Numbered from the stretch's first letter, positions 28,470 to 37,445 are shown. The stretch: DNA of 64,000 bases from Bradyrhizobium sp. SZCCHNS1050 (GCF_032484785.1 NZ_JAUETR010000001.1:1240001-1304000), one strand, 5' to 3'. Notes: generated by a model from the letters alone, not told the origin. Numbers and translations: made by a program.

Positions 28470-29924
28470 TCATCGTTCGCGAAGACTCTCGGATTTGTAT
28501 CTGAGCAGCGGCGACATCACATACTCGATGATCCGTCTCGTCCCCGTCTTGATCTCCACCGTCACCGCCATCCCCGGCGCGAGCGCGACCATCTTGTCCT
28601 CGATCTGCATTTGCTTCTCATCCAGCGACACCCGCGCCGAATAGATGAACTCCTGGCCTGCCGGCTCGCTGGTCTCGGCCAGTGCACCAGCCGCCTTGCC
28701 GCCATTCTGCTTATCGGCGGGCTTCTCGCGGACGATCGAATCTTGGGAGACGCTCAGCACCTTGCCATGGACGAGGCCGTAGCGGGTGAAGTTGAAGGTG
28801 TCGATCTTGATCTCGGCTGATTGCCCGACATTGACGAAGCCGATGTCGCGGTTGGAGATCATGGCTTCCGCCTCGAGCTGGCTGTCGGCGGGCACGATGA
28901 GCATCAGCTGTTGCGCCGGTGTGACGACGCCGCCGACAGTGTGCAGCGCGAGCTGCTGCACGGTGCCGTCGATCGGGGCGCGCAGCACCTGCTCGGCGAT
29001 CTTGCGCTCGGCCTTGACGAGGTCCTGCGTCAGCTCGTCGGCCTTCTTCTCGGCATCGGCGAGGTCCGACAGCACCTGGCGCTCGAAGCCGGAGCGGGTC
29101 TGCGCCAGCTGCTGCTCCAGCGCCAGCCGCGCCGCCTCGATCTCGACCAGGCGCCGCGTCTGCACGATGCGCTCGCTCTGCTGGTCGATCAGCCGCGACT
29201 GCGCGTCGATATAGGCGATCTGGTTGCCGTATTGGATCTCCTTGGCGTTGCGGCGGATGTCAGCGGTCTCCTGCAGGAATGGGAGCGTGGCATCGATCTT
29301 GGCGATCGCGGCCTCGATCGACTGCGCCTCGGCACGCTTCTGTGCGATCTGCTGCAAATTGGAGGCGAGCTTCGACAGCTGCTCGGCGGCCTGCGCCTGC
29401 AGGGCGGCGCGGGTACGTGCGACGTCGGCGGGTGCGGCGCCTTCGGGCACGTTGAGCGGTCGCAGCTCGGCGAGATCGCCGAAGCTGTCGCGGAGCACAC
29501 CGAGCCTTGCAACATCGAGCCTTGCCTGCATCAGGCCCTGCGCGACGCGGCGGCGCTCGGCCTCGGTGACGGTGCGATCGAGCTCGACCAGCACGTCGCC
29601 GGCATGCACCTTGTCGCCGTCCTGGACGTGGATCGCGGCGACGACGCCCGCTTCCAGCGGCTGGATGGTCTTGGTGCGGCCGGTCGGCACGATCTTGCCT
29701 TGCGCCGAGGCGATGATGTCGACATGGCCCACGATCGACCAGCCGATCGCGATGACGAAGAACAGCATGATGGTCCCGGCCACGGCTCGGCCCACGGGCG
29801 AGGCCGGCGTCTCCACGATCTCCAGCGCCGCGGGGAGGAACTCGCGGGCATCTTTGCGGCGGCCCCGTCGCGCGTCGAGCGAGATCGGCGCGTTGTCCTG
29901 CTTCTGCGCTTCAGCCGACGACAT
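28470..29924 (-). CDS. hlyD: type I secretion membrane fusion (adaptor) protein, HlyD family
   Basis: A 484-residue periplasmic adaptor that links an inner-membrane ABC exporter to a TolC-type outer-membrane channel. It has one membrane span near residues 48-68 (AGTIMLFFVIAIGWSIVGHV), the lipoyl half-motif GVVAAIHVQDGDKVHAGDVL, a long coiled-coil (about 130-330, many QA/EA heptads) and the HlyD C-terminal barrel with APIDGTVQQLALHTVGGVV. The family C-terminal VEIKTGTRRIIEYVMSPL is present. The gene overlaps the end of hlyB by 14 bases, so the two are cotranscribed and probably coupled. No TolC-like gene occurs in the window. Confidence 0.93.
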   Translation of the reverse strand: MSSAEAQKQDNAPISLDARRGRRKDAREFLPAALEIVETPASPVGRAVAGTIMLFFVIAIGWSIVGHVDIIASAQGKIVPTGRTKTIQPLEAGVVAAIHVQDGDKVHAGDVLVELDRTVTEAERRRVAQGLMQARLDVARLGVLRDSFGDLAELRPLNVPEGAAPADVARTRAALQAQAAEQLSKLASNLQQIAQKRAEAQSIEAAIAKIDATLPFLQETADIRRNAKEIQYGNQIAYIDAQSRLIDQQSERIVQTRRLVEIEAARLALEQQLAQTRSGFERQVLSDLADAEKKADELTQDLVKAERKIAEQVLRAPIDGTVQQLALHTVGGVVTPAQQLMLIVPADSQLEAEAMISNRDIGFVNVGQSAEIKIDTFNFTRYGLVHGKVLSVSQDSIVREKPADKQNGGKAAGALAETSEPAGQEFIYSARVSLDEKQMQIEDKMVALAPGMAVTVEIKTGTRRIIEYVMSPLLRYKSESLRER

Positions 29925-32037
29925 GGAGCCCCGCCTGGATCTGGTCCAGCGTCGCGTAGCGCCCAGCGCGCTTGATCAGCTCGTCATGGGTGCCGTCCTC
30001 GACCAGGCGGCCATTCTCGATGGTGAGGATGCGGTCGGCGTTGCGCACCGCCGACAGCCGGTGCGCGATGATGAACACGGTGCGCCCGGCGCAGATCTTG
30101 CGCATGTTGCTCTGGATGATGTTCTCGCTCTCATAGTCGAGCGCCGAGGTCGCCTCGTCAAAAATGAGAATGCGCGGATTGGTGACCAGCGCACGCGCAA
30201 TCGCGATGCGCTGGCGCTGGCCGCCGGAGAGGCTGGCACCGCGCTCGCCAACCACCGTGTCATAGCCGTCGGGCAGGCCGAGAATGAACTCATGGGCGCC
30301 GGCGAGCTCGGCCGCCTGGATCACCCGCTCCATCGCCATGCCGGGATCGGCCAGCGCGATGTTGTCGCGGATCGAGCGGTTGAACAGCACGTTCTCCTGC
30401 AGCACCGCGCCGATCTGCCGCCGCAGCCAGGTGACGTCGGCGACCGTGAGATCGACGCCGTCGATCAGGATGCGGCCGGCCTCGGGGACGTACAGCCGCT
30501 GGATCAGCTTGGTCAGTGTCGACTTGCCAGAGCCGGAGGGGCCGACGATGCCGACCACTTGGCCGACCGGCACCTTCAGGCTGACGTCGTGCAGCGCCAG
30601 CGGTCCATCGACGCGGTAGCGGAAATGGACGTGGTCGAACACGACCTCGCCGCGCACTGGCGGCAGCGCCGCGCGGCCGGGATTGAACGCCGGCTCCGGC
30701 GTGGTGTTGAGGATGTCGCCGAGCCGCGCCACCGACAGCCGCGCCTGGTGGAAATCCTGCCACAGCTGCGCCAGCCGCAGCACCGGCTGCGCCACCCGCC
30801 CGGCCAGCATGTTGAAGGCGATGAGCTCACCGACGCTCAAGCTGCCCTCGATCACCAGATGCGCCCCGAAATACAAGGTCAGCGCGGTGACGATCTTGCT
30901 GATGAACTGCACCGACTGGCTCGCCCAGTTGCCGAGCGACAGCACGTCGAAGCTGGCGCCGACATAGCCGGCGAGCTGCTCCTCCCAGCGCCGCTGCATC
31001 TGCGGCTCGATTGCCATGGCCTTCAGGGTCTGGATCGCGGTGACGGTCTCGACCAGGAAGGCCTGGTTCTCGGCGCCGCGGTCGAACTTGACGTCGAGCC
31101 GCTTGCGGAAGATCGGCGTCACCCCGGCCGACAGCGCGATGTAGAACGGGAACGAGCCGATCACGATCCAGGACAGGAACGGCGAGTAGTAGAACATCAC
31201 GCCCAGGAAGACGAAGGTGAAGGCGAGATCGATCACCAGGGTCAGCGCCGAGCTGGTAATGAAATTCCTGATGTTCTCCAGCTCGCGCACCCGCGCCACG
31301 GAATCGCCGGCGCGCCGCGCCTCGAAATAGGCGATCGGCAGCGCGACCAGATGGCGGAACAGCCGCGCGCCGAGCTCGACGTCGATGCGGTTGGTGGTGT
31401 GGGAGAAGACGTAGGTGCGCAAGCCCCCCAGCACGGTCTCGAAGATGGTGACTGTAACGAGCCCGAACACCAGCACGTCGAGCGTGGTGTAGCCGCGATG
31501 GGTCAGCACCTTGTCGGTGACGACCTGGAAGAACAGCGGCGTCACCAGTCCGAACAGCTGCAGGAAGAACGAGGCCAGCAGCACCTCGCCGAGCAGCCGG
31601 CGATATTTGTGCATCGCCTGCAGGAACCAGGTGATGTCGAAACGGCGCGCAAGATCGGTCAGCGAGGCGCGGCGCGCCATCAGCACGACCGTGCCGGTCC
31701 AGTTGGCCTCGAACTCGGCGCGCTTGAGACTCTGCGGCCGGTTGACCTGCGGATCTTGGATCAGCGCCGCATCCACGGTGACCTGGCCGAGAATGACGAA
31801 CGAGCCATCAGCCCGCGCTGCGATGGCCGGCAGCGGCAGCTTGGCAAGGCCGTCCCAATTCTGGCTGACAGCGCGAGCCTTGAGCTTCAACTGCTTGGCG
31901 CAGCGGAGCATCTCCGTCACGCCGACCGGCTCTCCCGCCAACTGATGTGCAATCTGCGCCGGATCGATAGCGACCTGATGAAACCGCAGCAGCAATGTCA
32001 GGCAGTCGAGCCCCGTATCCCTCTGCCCCGCGTCCAT
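29911..32037 (-). CDS. hlyB: type I secretion ABC transporter, HlyB family
   Basis: A 708-residue ABC exporter. Residues 1-125 form a C39-like domain in which the peptidase cysteine is absent (TGLDCLTLLLRFHQVAIDP), as in HlyB, so it should bind rather than cleave unfolded substrates. Transmembrane helices span about 150-430. The nucleotide-binding domain contains Walker A GPSGSGKST, signature LSGGQRQR, Walker B ILIFDEATSALD and H-loop IIAHRLS. It is the first gene of a leftward block hlyB-hlyD-RHS-immunity-RTX; the obvious substrate is the giant RTX protein. AGGGG lies three bases before the ATG, within a hairpin. Confidence 0.94.
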   Translation of the reverse strand: MDAGQRDTGLDCLTLLLRFHQVAIDPAQIAHQLAGEPVGVTEMLRCAKQLKLKARAVSQNWDGLAKLPLPAIAARADGSFVILGQVTVDAALIQDPQVNRPQSLKRAEFEANWTGTVVLMARRASLTDLARRFDITWFLQAMHKYRRLLGEVLLASFFLQLFGLVTPLFFQVVTDKVLTHRGYTTLDVLVFGLVTVTIFETVLGGLRTYVFSHTTNRIDVELGARLFRHLVALPIAYFEARRAGDSVARVRELENIRNFITSSALTLVIDLAFTFVFLGVMFYYSPFLSWIVIGSFPFYIALSAGVTPIFRKRLDVKFDRGAENQAFLVETVTAIQTLKAMAIEPQMQRRWEEQLAGYVGASFDVLSLGNWASQSVQFISKIVTALTLYFGAHLVIEGSLSVGELIAFNMLAGRVAQPVLRLAQLWQDFHQARLSVARLGDILNTTPEPAFNPGRAALPPVRGEVVFDHVHFRYRVDGPLALHDVSLKVPVGQVVGIVGPSGSGKSTLTKLIQRLYVPEAGRILIDGVDLTVADVTWLRRQIGAVLQENVLFNRSIRDNIALADPGMAMERVIQAAELAGAHEFILGLPDGYDTVVGERGASLSGGQRQRIAIARALVTNPRILIFDEATSALDYESENIIQSNMRKICAGRTVFIIAHRLSAVRNADRILTIENGRLVEDGTHDELIKRAGRYATLDQIQAGLHVVG

Positions 32038-32066
32038 TGCCCCTGCACTACCCTAAGTCGTGCAGG
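32038..32066 (-). promoter_or_regulatory. hairpin overlapping the hlyB ribosome-binding site
   Basis: On the hlyB transcript, CCTGCAC (32066-32060) pairs perfectly with GTGCAGG (32048-32042) across an 11-base loop. The 3' arm runs directly into the Shine-Dalgarno sequence (GCAGGGGCA before ATG 32037). The stem could restrict ribosome access until opened. Regulation is inferred from structure only. Confidence 0.4.
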
Positions 32067-32069
32067 AAT

Positions 32070-32097
32070 GATGTACCACAAGAAACGATTGGACAAG
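32070..32097 (-). promoter_or_regulatory. candidate promoter for hlyBD
   Basis: Leftward CTTGTC (32097-32092), 16-base spacer, TACATC (32075-32070). The -35 is close to the alphaproteobacterial CTTGAC; the -10 is poor and would leave a short leader that begins with the hairpin above. A repeated TGCAT/TGCAC motif at about 32152-32178 upstream could be an operator. Confidence 0.25.
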
Positions 32098-32730
32098 ATC
32101 TGCCACGTTCCCGCCGAGGATATTTTTACCTGCGAGGGATCGCACGTTACATGCATTGCGTGCATTGGGTGCAGGCTTCGCGCGTCTGCTGGACTAACCC
32201 GACAGCACCTCGCAACGCCGCGGACGGCTGAGGAACGAAGATTCTTGACTTACTCAGCTAGCTCCCTCACGGCAAACGCCTGAACTCCCGCGCGCCTGAT
32301 GTTCCCCACTACAAACAAAGAACGACACAATCCCCACGAATCATATGCATCTGCGTGATGTTCGAGAGCTGGTGAATTCCGAATTGTCGAGGCGATAAAC
32401 ATCCGGCCGCCCGAACAACTGACAATTTTGACAGCAAGGTGAAATCCGCACTCAAAACATCGCCGCGCAACGAGCAAGCCTACATAAGGACCCCCGTTGA
32501 CACCGAAGCTGCGATGTCAGGCGATCATAGGCTCATTGCCAGTAGCTTTTGGACAGCGCAATCCCAGACCGATTCCAAAGGCACATCTCGCGATGCGCTA
32601 GAGATCTGTTAAGCATCTCAGCACGGTATCATGTTAAAATACACGTTGAGATTGCTCAGGCTCACGGTTTTTGCGTATGTAGGTACCGACCGAAATAATC
32701 TGAAACAGACTGACACGGGAGCGGACATCC
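32098..32730. other. long intergenic region between divergent hlyB and PAP2 genes
   Basis: About 630 bases, AT-richer than the flanks, with no credible gene. Near 32152-32178 the sequence ATGCATTGCGTGCATTGGGTGCAGG contains three spaced copies of TGCA(T/G), a possible regulator site. The rest, up to the ATG at 32731, holds the rightward promoter, which I cannot place. Confidence 0.45.
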
Positions 32731-33915
32731 ATGTTGGAGCCCGCCACAGACACCCTATTGCCCGCATTCTTTCGTCGCCTCCGCTTCCTGATATCCGCAA
32801 GGACACAGATCGGGGAGATACACAGACCTAACGGCACGCAATCGCAGGATGGTAATTCGATCACTCCTGCTTCCCAGTCTTCGGGTCGCACGGCTTTCGC
32901 TTGGTCTTCGCAGGGAACGCATACGACCGGATATGTGGAAGCGAGCGTATGGGCCATTTGCTTTGTCGCGACCACGTTCGCGGCCTTCCTGACCCAGCGG
33001 TCGGCTATCATTGTTGATCTCGGCAGCCTCTTGGTTGCATTGACGATACTGGGCTTCCTCCTCACTGTTCACGTTGTCTATCGACGTTGGCGACCATCGC
33101 CGGTGCTCAGCAACTTGTGCGGAGCGCTCCTAGCAATGTTACTATCGGGCGCAGTGGCTGGAATCATCAGCCTTGTTGGGCTTCGGAATAACGCCCCATT
33201 CATCGATGCAGATCTTGCAAGATGGGATCGAGCGGCGGGTTTCGACTTGCCTGCTGTCATCGCTTGGGCAGCCGACAACCCCGCCTGGTCCCAGCTCCTG
33301 TCGGTCACGTACGACAGCTCATTCCCCCTGCTCTTCGGCCTTTCAGTGCTGCTCGCAATCGTTCGCCGTTTCGATCATTTATGGATACTGACGTTCGTAT
33401 TCGCCACCACGATTGTCGCATGCGCGAGCATTTCCGTGATCTGGCCAGCGAAAGGTGCCTTCGCGTTCTTTGGGTACCCAGCCAGCTTGCTTGAGCATCT
33501 CCCGACAGGCGCGGGAACGTATCACTTGTCGAAGTTGGAATACTTCCGCAATTCGGCCTCGCCGTTGCTGTCATTCGCCAATCTGCAGGGAGTTGTGACA
33601 TTTCCGTCGTTCCATTGCTGCCTGGCGCTGATGATCATATCCGCGTCCCGGCACCTCAGGTGGCTATTCCCGATTTCATTGATCTGGAATTCCCTCGTGA
33701 TCGCATCGACCGTGCCGATCGGTGGACATTATGCGATCGATCTTCCATGCGGCGCGGTCGTGTGGCTGGTCGCAACCGGAACTGCTGTCGCCTTGATGTC
33801 ATTGTCCTCGCGACGGGCGCAGGGATCATCTGGATTGCGAGCCGACGCTTCACACGACCGTCTCACGCACGGAATGTGCCAAATCATGACCAGAGCGCAA
33901 GTCAGCGAATCCTGA
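32731..33915 (+). CDS. PAP2-superfamily membrane protein
   Basis: A 394-residue protein with a poorly conserved hydrophilic N-terminus of about 70 residues and then six to seven spans. The PAP2 active site is present as VTFPSFHCCLALMI (PSxH with catalytic His) and IGGHYAIDLPCG (HxxxD). It is a diverged relative of the protein at 10153, sharing the same span pattern and a conserved L-x-x-x-G-x-V-(S/T)FPSFH region. The start at 32731 is the first ATG; GGAGCGG lies ten bases upstream. GC content is lower than in chromosomal genes. It is rightward and divergent from hlyB; the substrate is unknown. Confidence 0.8.
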   Translation: MLEPATDTLLPAFFRRLRFLISARTQIGEIHRPNGTQSQDGNSITPASQSSGRTAFAWSSQGTHTTGYVEASVWAICFVATTFAAFLTQRSAIIVDLGSLLVALTILGFLLTVHVVYRRWRPSPVLSNLCGALLAMLLSGAVAGIISLVGLRNNAPFIDADLARWDRAAGFDLPAVIAWAADNPAWSQLLSVTYDSSFPLLFGLSVLLAIVRRFDHLWILTFVFATTIVACASISVIWPAKGAFAFFGYPASLLEHLPTGAGTYHLSKLEYFRNSASPLLSFANLQGVVTFPSFHCCLALMIISASRHLRWLFPISLIWNSLVIASTVPIGGHYAIDLPCGAVVWLVATGTAVALMSLSSRRAQGSSGLRADASHDRLTHGMCQIMTRAQVSES

Positions 33916-34139
33916 CACCGGCCCTGTATGCCCGGTTCTGCGATTTCTCTTGATGGCGTATAGGCGTTCGTTCTGACACTAAAACGTACGGCCATTTGCG
34001 CCCCCACTAGATCACATGCGCTAAAGATATTTACTCTATCTAAAATTGTCTTATTCAGACTCATCTATTATAAGATGCCATAAGGTATCCTTTTGTGGCT
34101 TGAAGGTGCGCCGATCTGGCCAACAGCAAAGAGGGTGTA

Positions 34140-34304
34140 ATGCGGGTCAAGATGATGAGGTTCCTGCGTGACGAATCGGGAGCCACTGCAATCGAGTACG
34201 GATTGATTGCCGCAGGAATTTCAATTGCGATCATCGCAGCAGTCAACGGTTTGGGCAGCAAGATCAACACCTCGTTCGTAGACATCAATTCCTCCATCAA
34301 CTAG
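34140..34304 (+). CDS. Flp-type pilin
   Basis: A 54-residue type IVb Flp/Fap prepilin. The leader RFLRDESG is followed by the hallmark ATAIEYGLIAAGISIAII hydrophobic helix; the prepilin peptidase would cut after the Gly, with the conserved Glu at mature position 5. GAGGG lies six bases before the ATG. No tad/cpa assembly genes flank it, so this is an orphan pilin inside the island that would depend on a Tad system elsewhere. A rho-independent terminator follows, so it is probably monocistronic. The size and motif are clear despite its shortness. Confidence 0.9.
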   Translation: MRVKMMRFLRDESGATAIEYGLIAAGISIAIIAAVNGLGSKINTSFVDINSSIN

Positions 34305-34336
34305 CTCTGCACAGTCTACACGTTGGCGTTCTCAGG

Positions 34337-34370
34337 AAGCCCGAACCAATGCGTTCGGGTTTCTTGCTTC
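34337..34370 (+). terminator. rho-independent terminator after the Flp pilin gene
   Basis: AAGCCCGAA (34337-34345) pairs with TTCGGGTTT (34354-34362), one G-U pair, with an 8-base loop, followed by CTTGCTTC. It lies 33 bases after the pilin stop codon. Confidence 0.7.
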
Positions 34371-34710
34371 AAAAACCGCAGCGCCGCGGAATACTGGCCT
34401 TTTAATGTCGTACAGTCTCATGGTGGACATCACCAATTTTCAAGTACCGGTCAGCCTGCTCGAGCATTTCACAAGTCGCGTGAGTTTAATATTTGTGGAG
34501 ATAGAAGTATTTCCGCAGCCTAAGCGTCTGACGGAAGAGTTCCCTAGCCATTGGTGTTAGGATTGTGGCTGTCGAGTTCTACGTCTCCGATCATTCCCGT
34601 CGTGCCGCCCGCGCCCTGGAACGTTCCAGGCGCCGTATTCGCATCGCCGCTGCCGGCCATGCTCGATGGAGTCGATGCAACCGAAAGTGACAGACGGCGA
34701 CTAACCGAAC

Positions 34711-34844
34711 CGCAATTTCACCAAGCAGCTGTAGCCGAAAGCGCGTGCGGTTCGCGCAGACTTGGGCTCTATCAAAGCTCCCGCTGCTCCCCATCGTAAC
34801 GCGAGCCGACAGCTCTTTTATCCTCGGGCAGCTCACGTTGTCGA
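34711..34844 (+). pseudogene. fossil fragment of an HlyB-type transporter
   Basis: Two adjacent frames together reproduce the C39-like domain of the island's own HlyB. RNFTKQL-stop-PKARAVRA (34711-34758) matches RCAKQLKLKARAVSQ, and after a frameshift near 34755, AQTWALSKLPLLPIVTRADS then SFILGQLTL (to about 34844) matches SQNWDGLAKLPLPAIAARADGSFVILGQVTV. A TAG at 34732-34734 and the shift make it non-functional. Nothing further of the transporter is recognisable. It is on the strand opposite to the intact hlyB, so it comes from a second, lost type I secretion locus or an inverted duplication. Confidence 0.72.
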
Positions 34845-35398
34845 GCGACGGGAGCGCCTCGCCAGATCTGGATTTAGGTGACTGTCAAATATACCCAGTT
34901 GTTTCGGGGCGCAGAACTGCACTGGCCGAGGGACTGCATCCTCGATCTCGCGAGCGACCCCTCTGGCGATCAGAGCGTCAGATTGAGCAGCTCGGCAGCC
35001 CCAGTTCTCGGTGCGGCGACTCTTGTTCTTGTCATCATTGGCGATCTGGCACCGCACTATCTCGTTCGGCGTTGGCTCCTCTTTTCGTCGGTCCCACGGC
35101 CGATTTGAGTCCCCACCACCTCACCGTCGTCGCGCCTCTCACTAAGAGCAAGGTCGAGGCACTGGAGAGAAAACTGCGCGCAATGGTCACCGGGGTCGGG
35201 CTCGTAGCCTATGATCCGCAAGATCTTAAGGCAGACCGCGACGATCAGCGTATCGCTCCTTGGAGAAGGCAATCTAGCGCGGCGCCGAGATCGCCTGCGG
35301 CGAACGCCTGGGATGCCTCCGGGCGGGGCTCGGCCGAGCGAAAAGAATCCTTCACTTTGCTCCGGCTAGAATTGGCCAGCGCCCTCGTCAGGAGGTCA
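34845..35398. other. decayed stretch upstream of the acyltransferase gene
   Basis: About 550 bases. One frame is open straight into the acyltransferase gene but encodes no recognisable protein and begins with the transporter fossil. Likely remnant DNA of earlier insertions. Further upstream, at 34616-34629, there is a perfect palindrome CTGGAACGTTCCAG. Confidence 0.45.
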
Positions 35399-36532
35399 AT
35401 GACCCCGATGATCATTCCGAAAGCGTCGACATGGCCTAAGACCCAGAAACTCCTTGGATTGGAAGGGCTGCGCTTCCTCGCTACCGTCGCGGTGCTGCTG
35501 TGGCACTATCAGCACTTTGCCTTCGTCGGCGACGAGCCGGTCGGTCTCGTGAGGAGCGAGCTGCCGTTCTACCGCGTTCTGTTCCCGTTTTATGAGAAGG
35601 GCAAGAATGGGGTCGAGATATTCTGGTGCATCTCCGGTTTCATCTTCTTCTGGAAGTATAGCGCGGTCATCGCCGACCGCACGATCAGCGGATGGACCTT
35701 CTTCGTCTATCGGCTGGCGCGACTTTACCCGCTCCATCTCGCGACGTTGCCGTTGGTCATGATGCTCCAGCTGATGTATTTCGTTCAGCACAACTACTTC
35801 TTCGTCTTTCAGCAAAACGACATCCCTCAATTCGTCAAGCAGCTGTTCATGGCCAGCGACTGGCTTCCGCCGCACGGCGTCAGCTTCAACGCACCAATCT
35901 GGTCAGTCTCAATCGAGATCGTGGTCTATGCGGCGTTTTTCCTGTCGCTGCGCGTCGTGCGTCCGTCCCCGCTCTTCAATCTAGCGGTGATCGTGATCTC
36001 GATCGCGACCGGTACGCTGATGTCAAAATGCTTCGCTTTCTTCTACGCTGGCGGCCTTGCCGCGATGGCAAGACAGGCTGTCGCCGGGGCTCGGCATCGG
36101 CCGAAGTTGGAAGCCTTGGCTGCGTGTGCGAGCATCGCGATGCCCGCGGCATTTTGGATGTCCGGCATGGACCTTGAGGCGCTCACTGCACCGCTTCTGC
36201 TGATCTATACGCCGATCCTGTTGTTCTGCTGCTCGAAGCCCATAGTCTTGCCGCGGCGCCTGGAGACCCTGGTGGAGACAGCCGGCAATACAACCTATTC
36301 CTGCTATCTGCTGCACTTTCCAATTCAACTTGCGATCGCGCTTGCTTTTTCGTCGATGCAGCGGCCCATCCCCTACCTCGATCCTCTGTTCTCGGCGGCT
36401 TTCGTGCTGTCCACGCTCGTCACCGCGCGCCTCACCTATTGCTGGTTTGAAGCGCCTGCTCAGCGGCTAGTCCGGACCCTTCTGCTGCGAAGGCAAGAGA
36501 CTCGGCAGGCGAGTCCGGTCCTGCTTCAATGA
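35399..36532 (+). CDS. acyltransferase family 3 (OafA/YrhL-like) membrane protein
   Basis: A 377-residue inner-membrane acyltransferase with about ten spans. These enzymes O-acylate surface polysaccharides, Nod factors or other glycans. Family signs are the N-terminal LEGLRFLATVAVLLWHYQHF (R and H of the first helix), the KNGVEIFWCISGFIFFW segment, the conserved FFVYRLARLYPLHL (R-x-x-RI/L-x-P) and APIWSVSIEIVVY. The ATG at 35399 is set by GGAGG four bases upstream. The open frame extends left but is not coding there. The acceptor could be the product of the island's GT-C-like genes, but this is only a guess. Confidence 0.9.
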   Translation: MTPMIIPKASTWPKTQKLLGLEGLRFLATVAVLLWHYQHFAFVGDEPVGLVRSELPFYRVLFPFYEKGKNGVEIFWCISGFIFFWKYSAVIADRTISGWTFFVYRLARLYPLHLATLPLVMMLQLMYFVQHNYFFVFQQNDIPQFVKQLFMASDWLPPHGVSFNAPIWSVSIEIVVYAAFFLSLRVVRPSPLFNLAVIVISIATGTLMSKCFAFFYAGGLAAMARQAVAGARHRPKLEALAACASIAMPAAFWMSGMDLEALTAPLLLIYTPILLFCCSKPIVLPRRLETLVETAGNTTYSCYLLHFPIQLAIALAFSSMQRPIPYLDPLFSAAFVLSTLVTARLTYCWFEAPAQRLVRTLLLRRQETRQASPVLLQ

Positions 36533-36809
36533 AGGCAATCATCATGAAAGCGGAGATCTCGATCTAGTGTGCCTTACCCAACGCCAGTGGCCAATTTGGA
36601 AAGTCACAGTGACCGCTTTATCAAGAGCGAACGGCTCGGAGCTGGAGTAAGGCGGCAACCAAATCGCAATTTGTATGCCGATTGATCAATAGGGCTGCTG
36701 TCGAAGCGGCAGCTATTGGCCAACGTGCGATTGTCGGACATAAACGACTATGCGTGTTGGCATCCTAGGGTTCATCTCGAACGCTTGTTTTCCCTTTGCG
36801 GCCCAAAGC

Positions 36810-36986
36810 TCACGTGCCCGTTTCGCCCTCACCGCTCTTAAGCTTGTCAACCATCCAAAGTAGCGCACCCAAGATCGCGGAACGGTCATCACCGGTCAGG
36901 TCCACGATACCGGATTTGACCACGAGGCCGCCGAGTTCGATGAGGTACCGGGTGCGCTTGCGGTGTTCGACCCGCCACGCGCGCAT
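36810..36986 (-). CDS. traD: conjugal transfer protein TraD (Ti-plasmid type, small)
   Basis: A 58-residue basic protein (MRAWRVEHRKRTRYLIELGG, then LVVKSGIVDLTGDDRSAILGAL). The RKRTRxLIELGGLVVKxG pattern is that of the small TraD proteins encoded next to traC and divergent from traA in rhizobial and agrobacterial mobilisation regions. It is not the TraD/VirD4 coupling ATPase. The start ATG 36984-36986 lies one base after the traC stop codon, so the genes form a tight operon. A longer start inside traC would be odd for the family. It probably assists relaxosome assembly. Confidence 0.82.
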   Translation of the reverse strand: MRAWRVEHRKRTRYLIELGGLVVKSGIVDLTGDDRSAILGALLWMVDKLKSGEGETGT

Positions 36987-36987
36987 G

Positions 36988-37314
36988 TCACGTCGCGCTT
37001 TTGCGGCTTGATGCCGGTTGCGCGCCGCTCGGTTGCGTAGGAGCAACGTCAGCGTCGCGGTCAGTTGCTGGCGCAACTCGCCGCGACCGTCCTTGAAAGA
37101 ACGCGACGCCGCGCTTGGACCATGCCTCCCTCTTTCCGGCCTCTTTCGTCTCGGCCAGCACGATCAGCGCGCCCGCGAGCTCGTCGGCGCTGAGCGCGTC
37201 AGCTCCCGTAGCGATAACGAGCTCGCCGAGCTGGCGTACCTTGCGGGTTTTCAGCTCGCGCGCCTTGTCGTCGAGTGCCTTCAGGTCAGCATCAAAGTTC
37301 CTGGGTTTGCGCAT
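36988..37314 (-). CDS. traC: conjugal transfer protein TraC (Ti-plasmid type)
   Basis: A 108-residue protein (MRKPRNFDADLKALDDKARE, RKVRQLGELVIATGADALSA, ELAGALI, then a GVAFF end motif). This is the typical rhizobial TraC relaxosome accessory protein. The start ATG 37312-37314 is set by GGAG six bases upstream; an earlier in-frame ATG at 37326 is possible. A proline/alanine-rich tail of about 30 residues follows the core. It is transcribed away from traA, with the candidate oriT between them, which is the canonical order. Confidence 0.9.
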   Translation of the reverse strand: MRKPRNFDADLKALDDKARELKTRKVRQLGELVIATGADALSADELAGALIVLAETKEAGKREAWSKRGVAFFQGRSRRVAPATDRDADVAPTQPSGAQPASSRKSAT

Positions 37315-37403
37315 CGTCGTCTCCATGAGTGACAATGGAGAAATGATAGCTTGGCCACTGGCGCATTGCTGTAAGGTCATCAGGACGAGCTGAGACGGGA
37401 TAG

Positions 37404-37445
37404 TCCCTCCCGAGATTTTTTCGAGGGAGGGCGCGCTTATACGTC
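37404..37445. other. candidate oriT (MobQ/Ti type)
   Basis: Between divergent traC and traA. An imperfect inverted repeat (TCCCTCCCGA at 37404-37413 against TCGAGGGA at 37421-37428) borders AGGGCGCGCTTATA (37428-37441). Read on the minus strand, TATAAGCGCGCCCT is close to the TAA-x-TGCGCCCT nick-region core of RSF1010/Ti-type origins. The position next to traA strongly supports it. Confidence 0.7.

Noticed and set aside
29224..32283. 1019-codon plus-strand open frame
   Set aside because: It lies antisense over hlyD and hlyB, whose motifs are complete; the frame is open because of high-GC codon use.
34745..35398. N-terminal extension of the acyltransferase
   Set aside because: GGAGG directly precedes ATG 35399, the family start; the upstream frame contains the transporter fossil.
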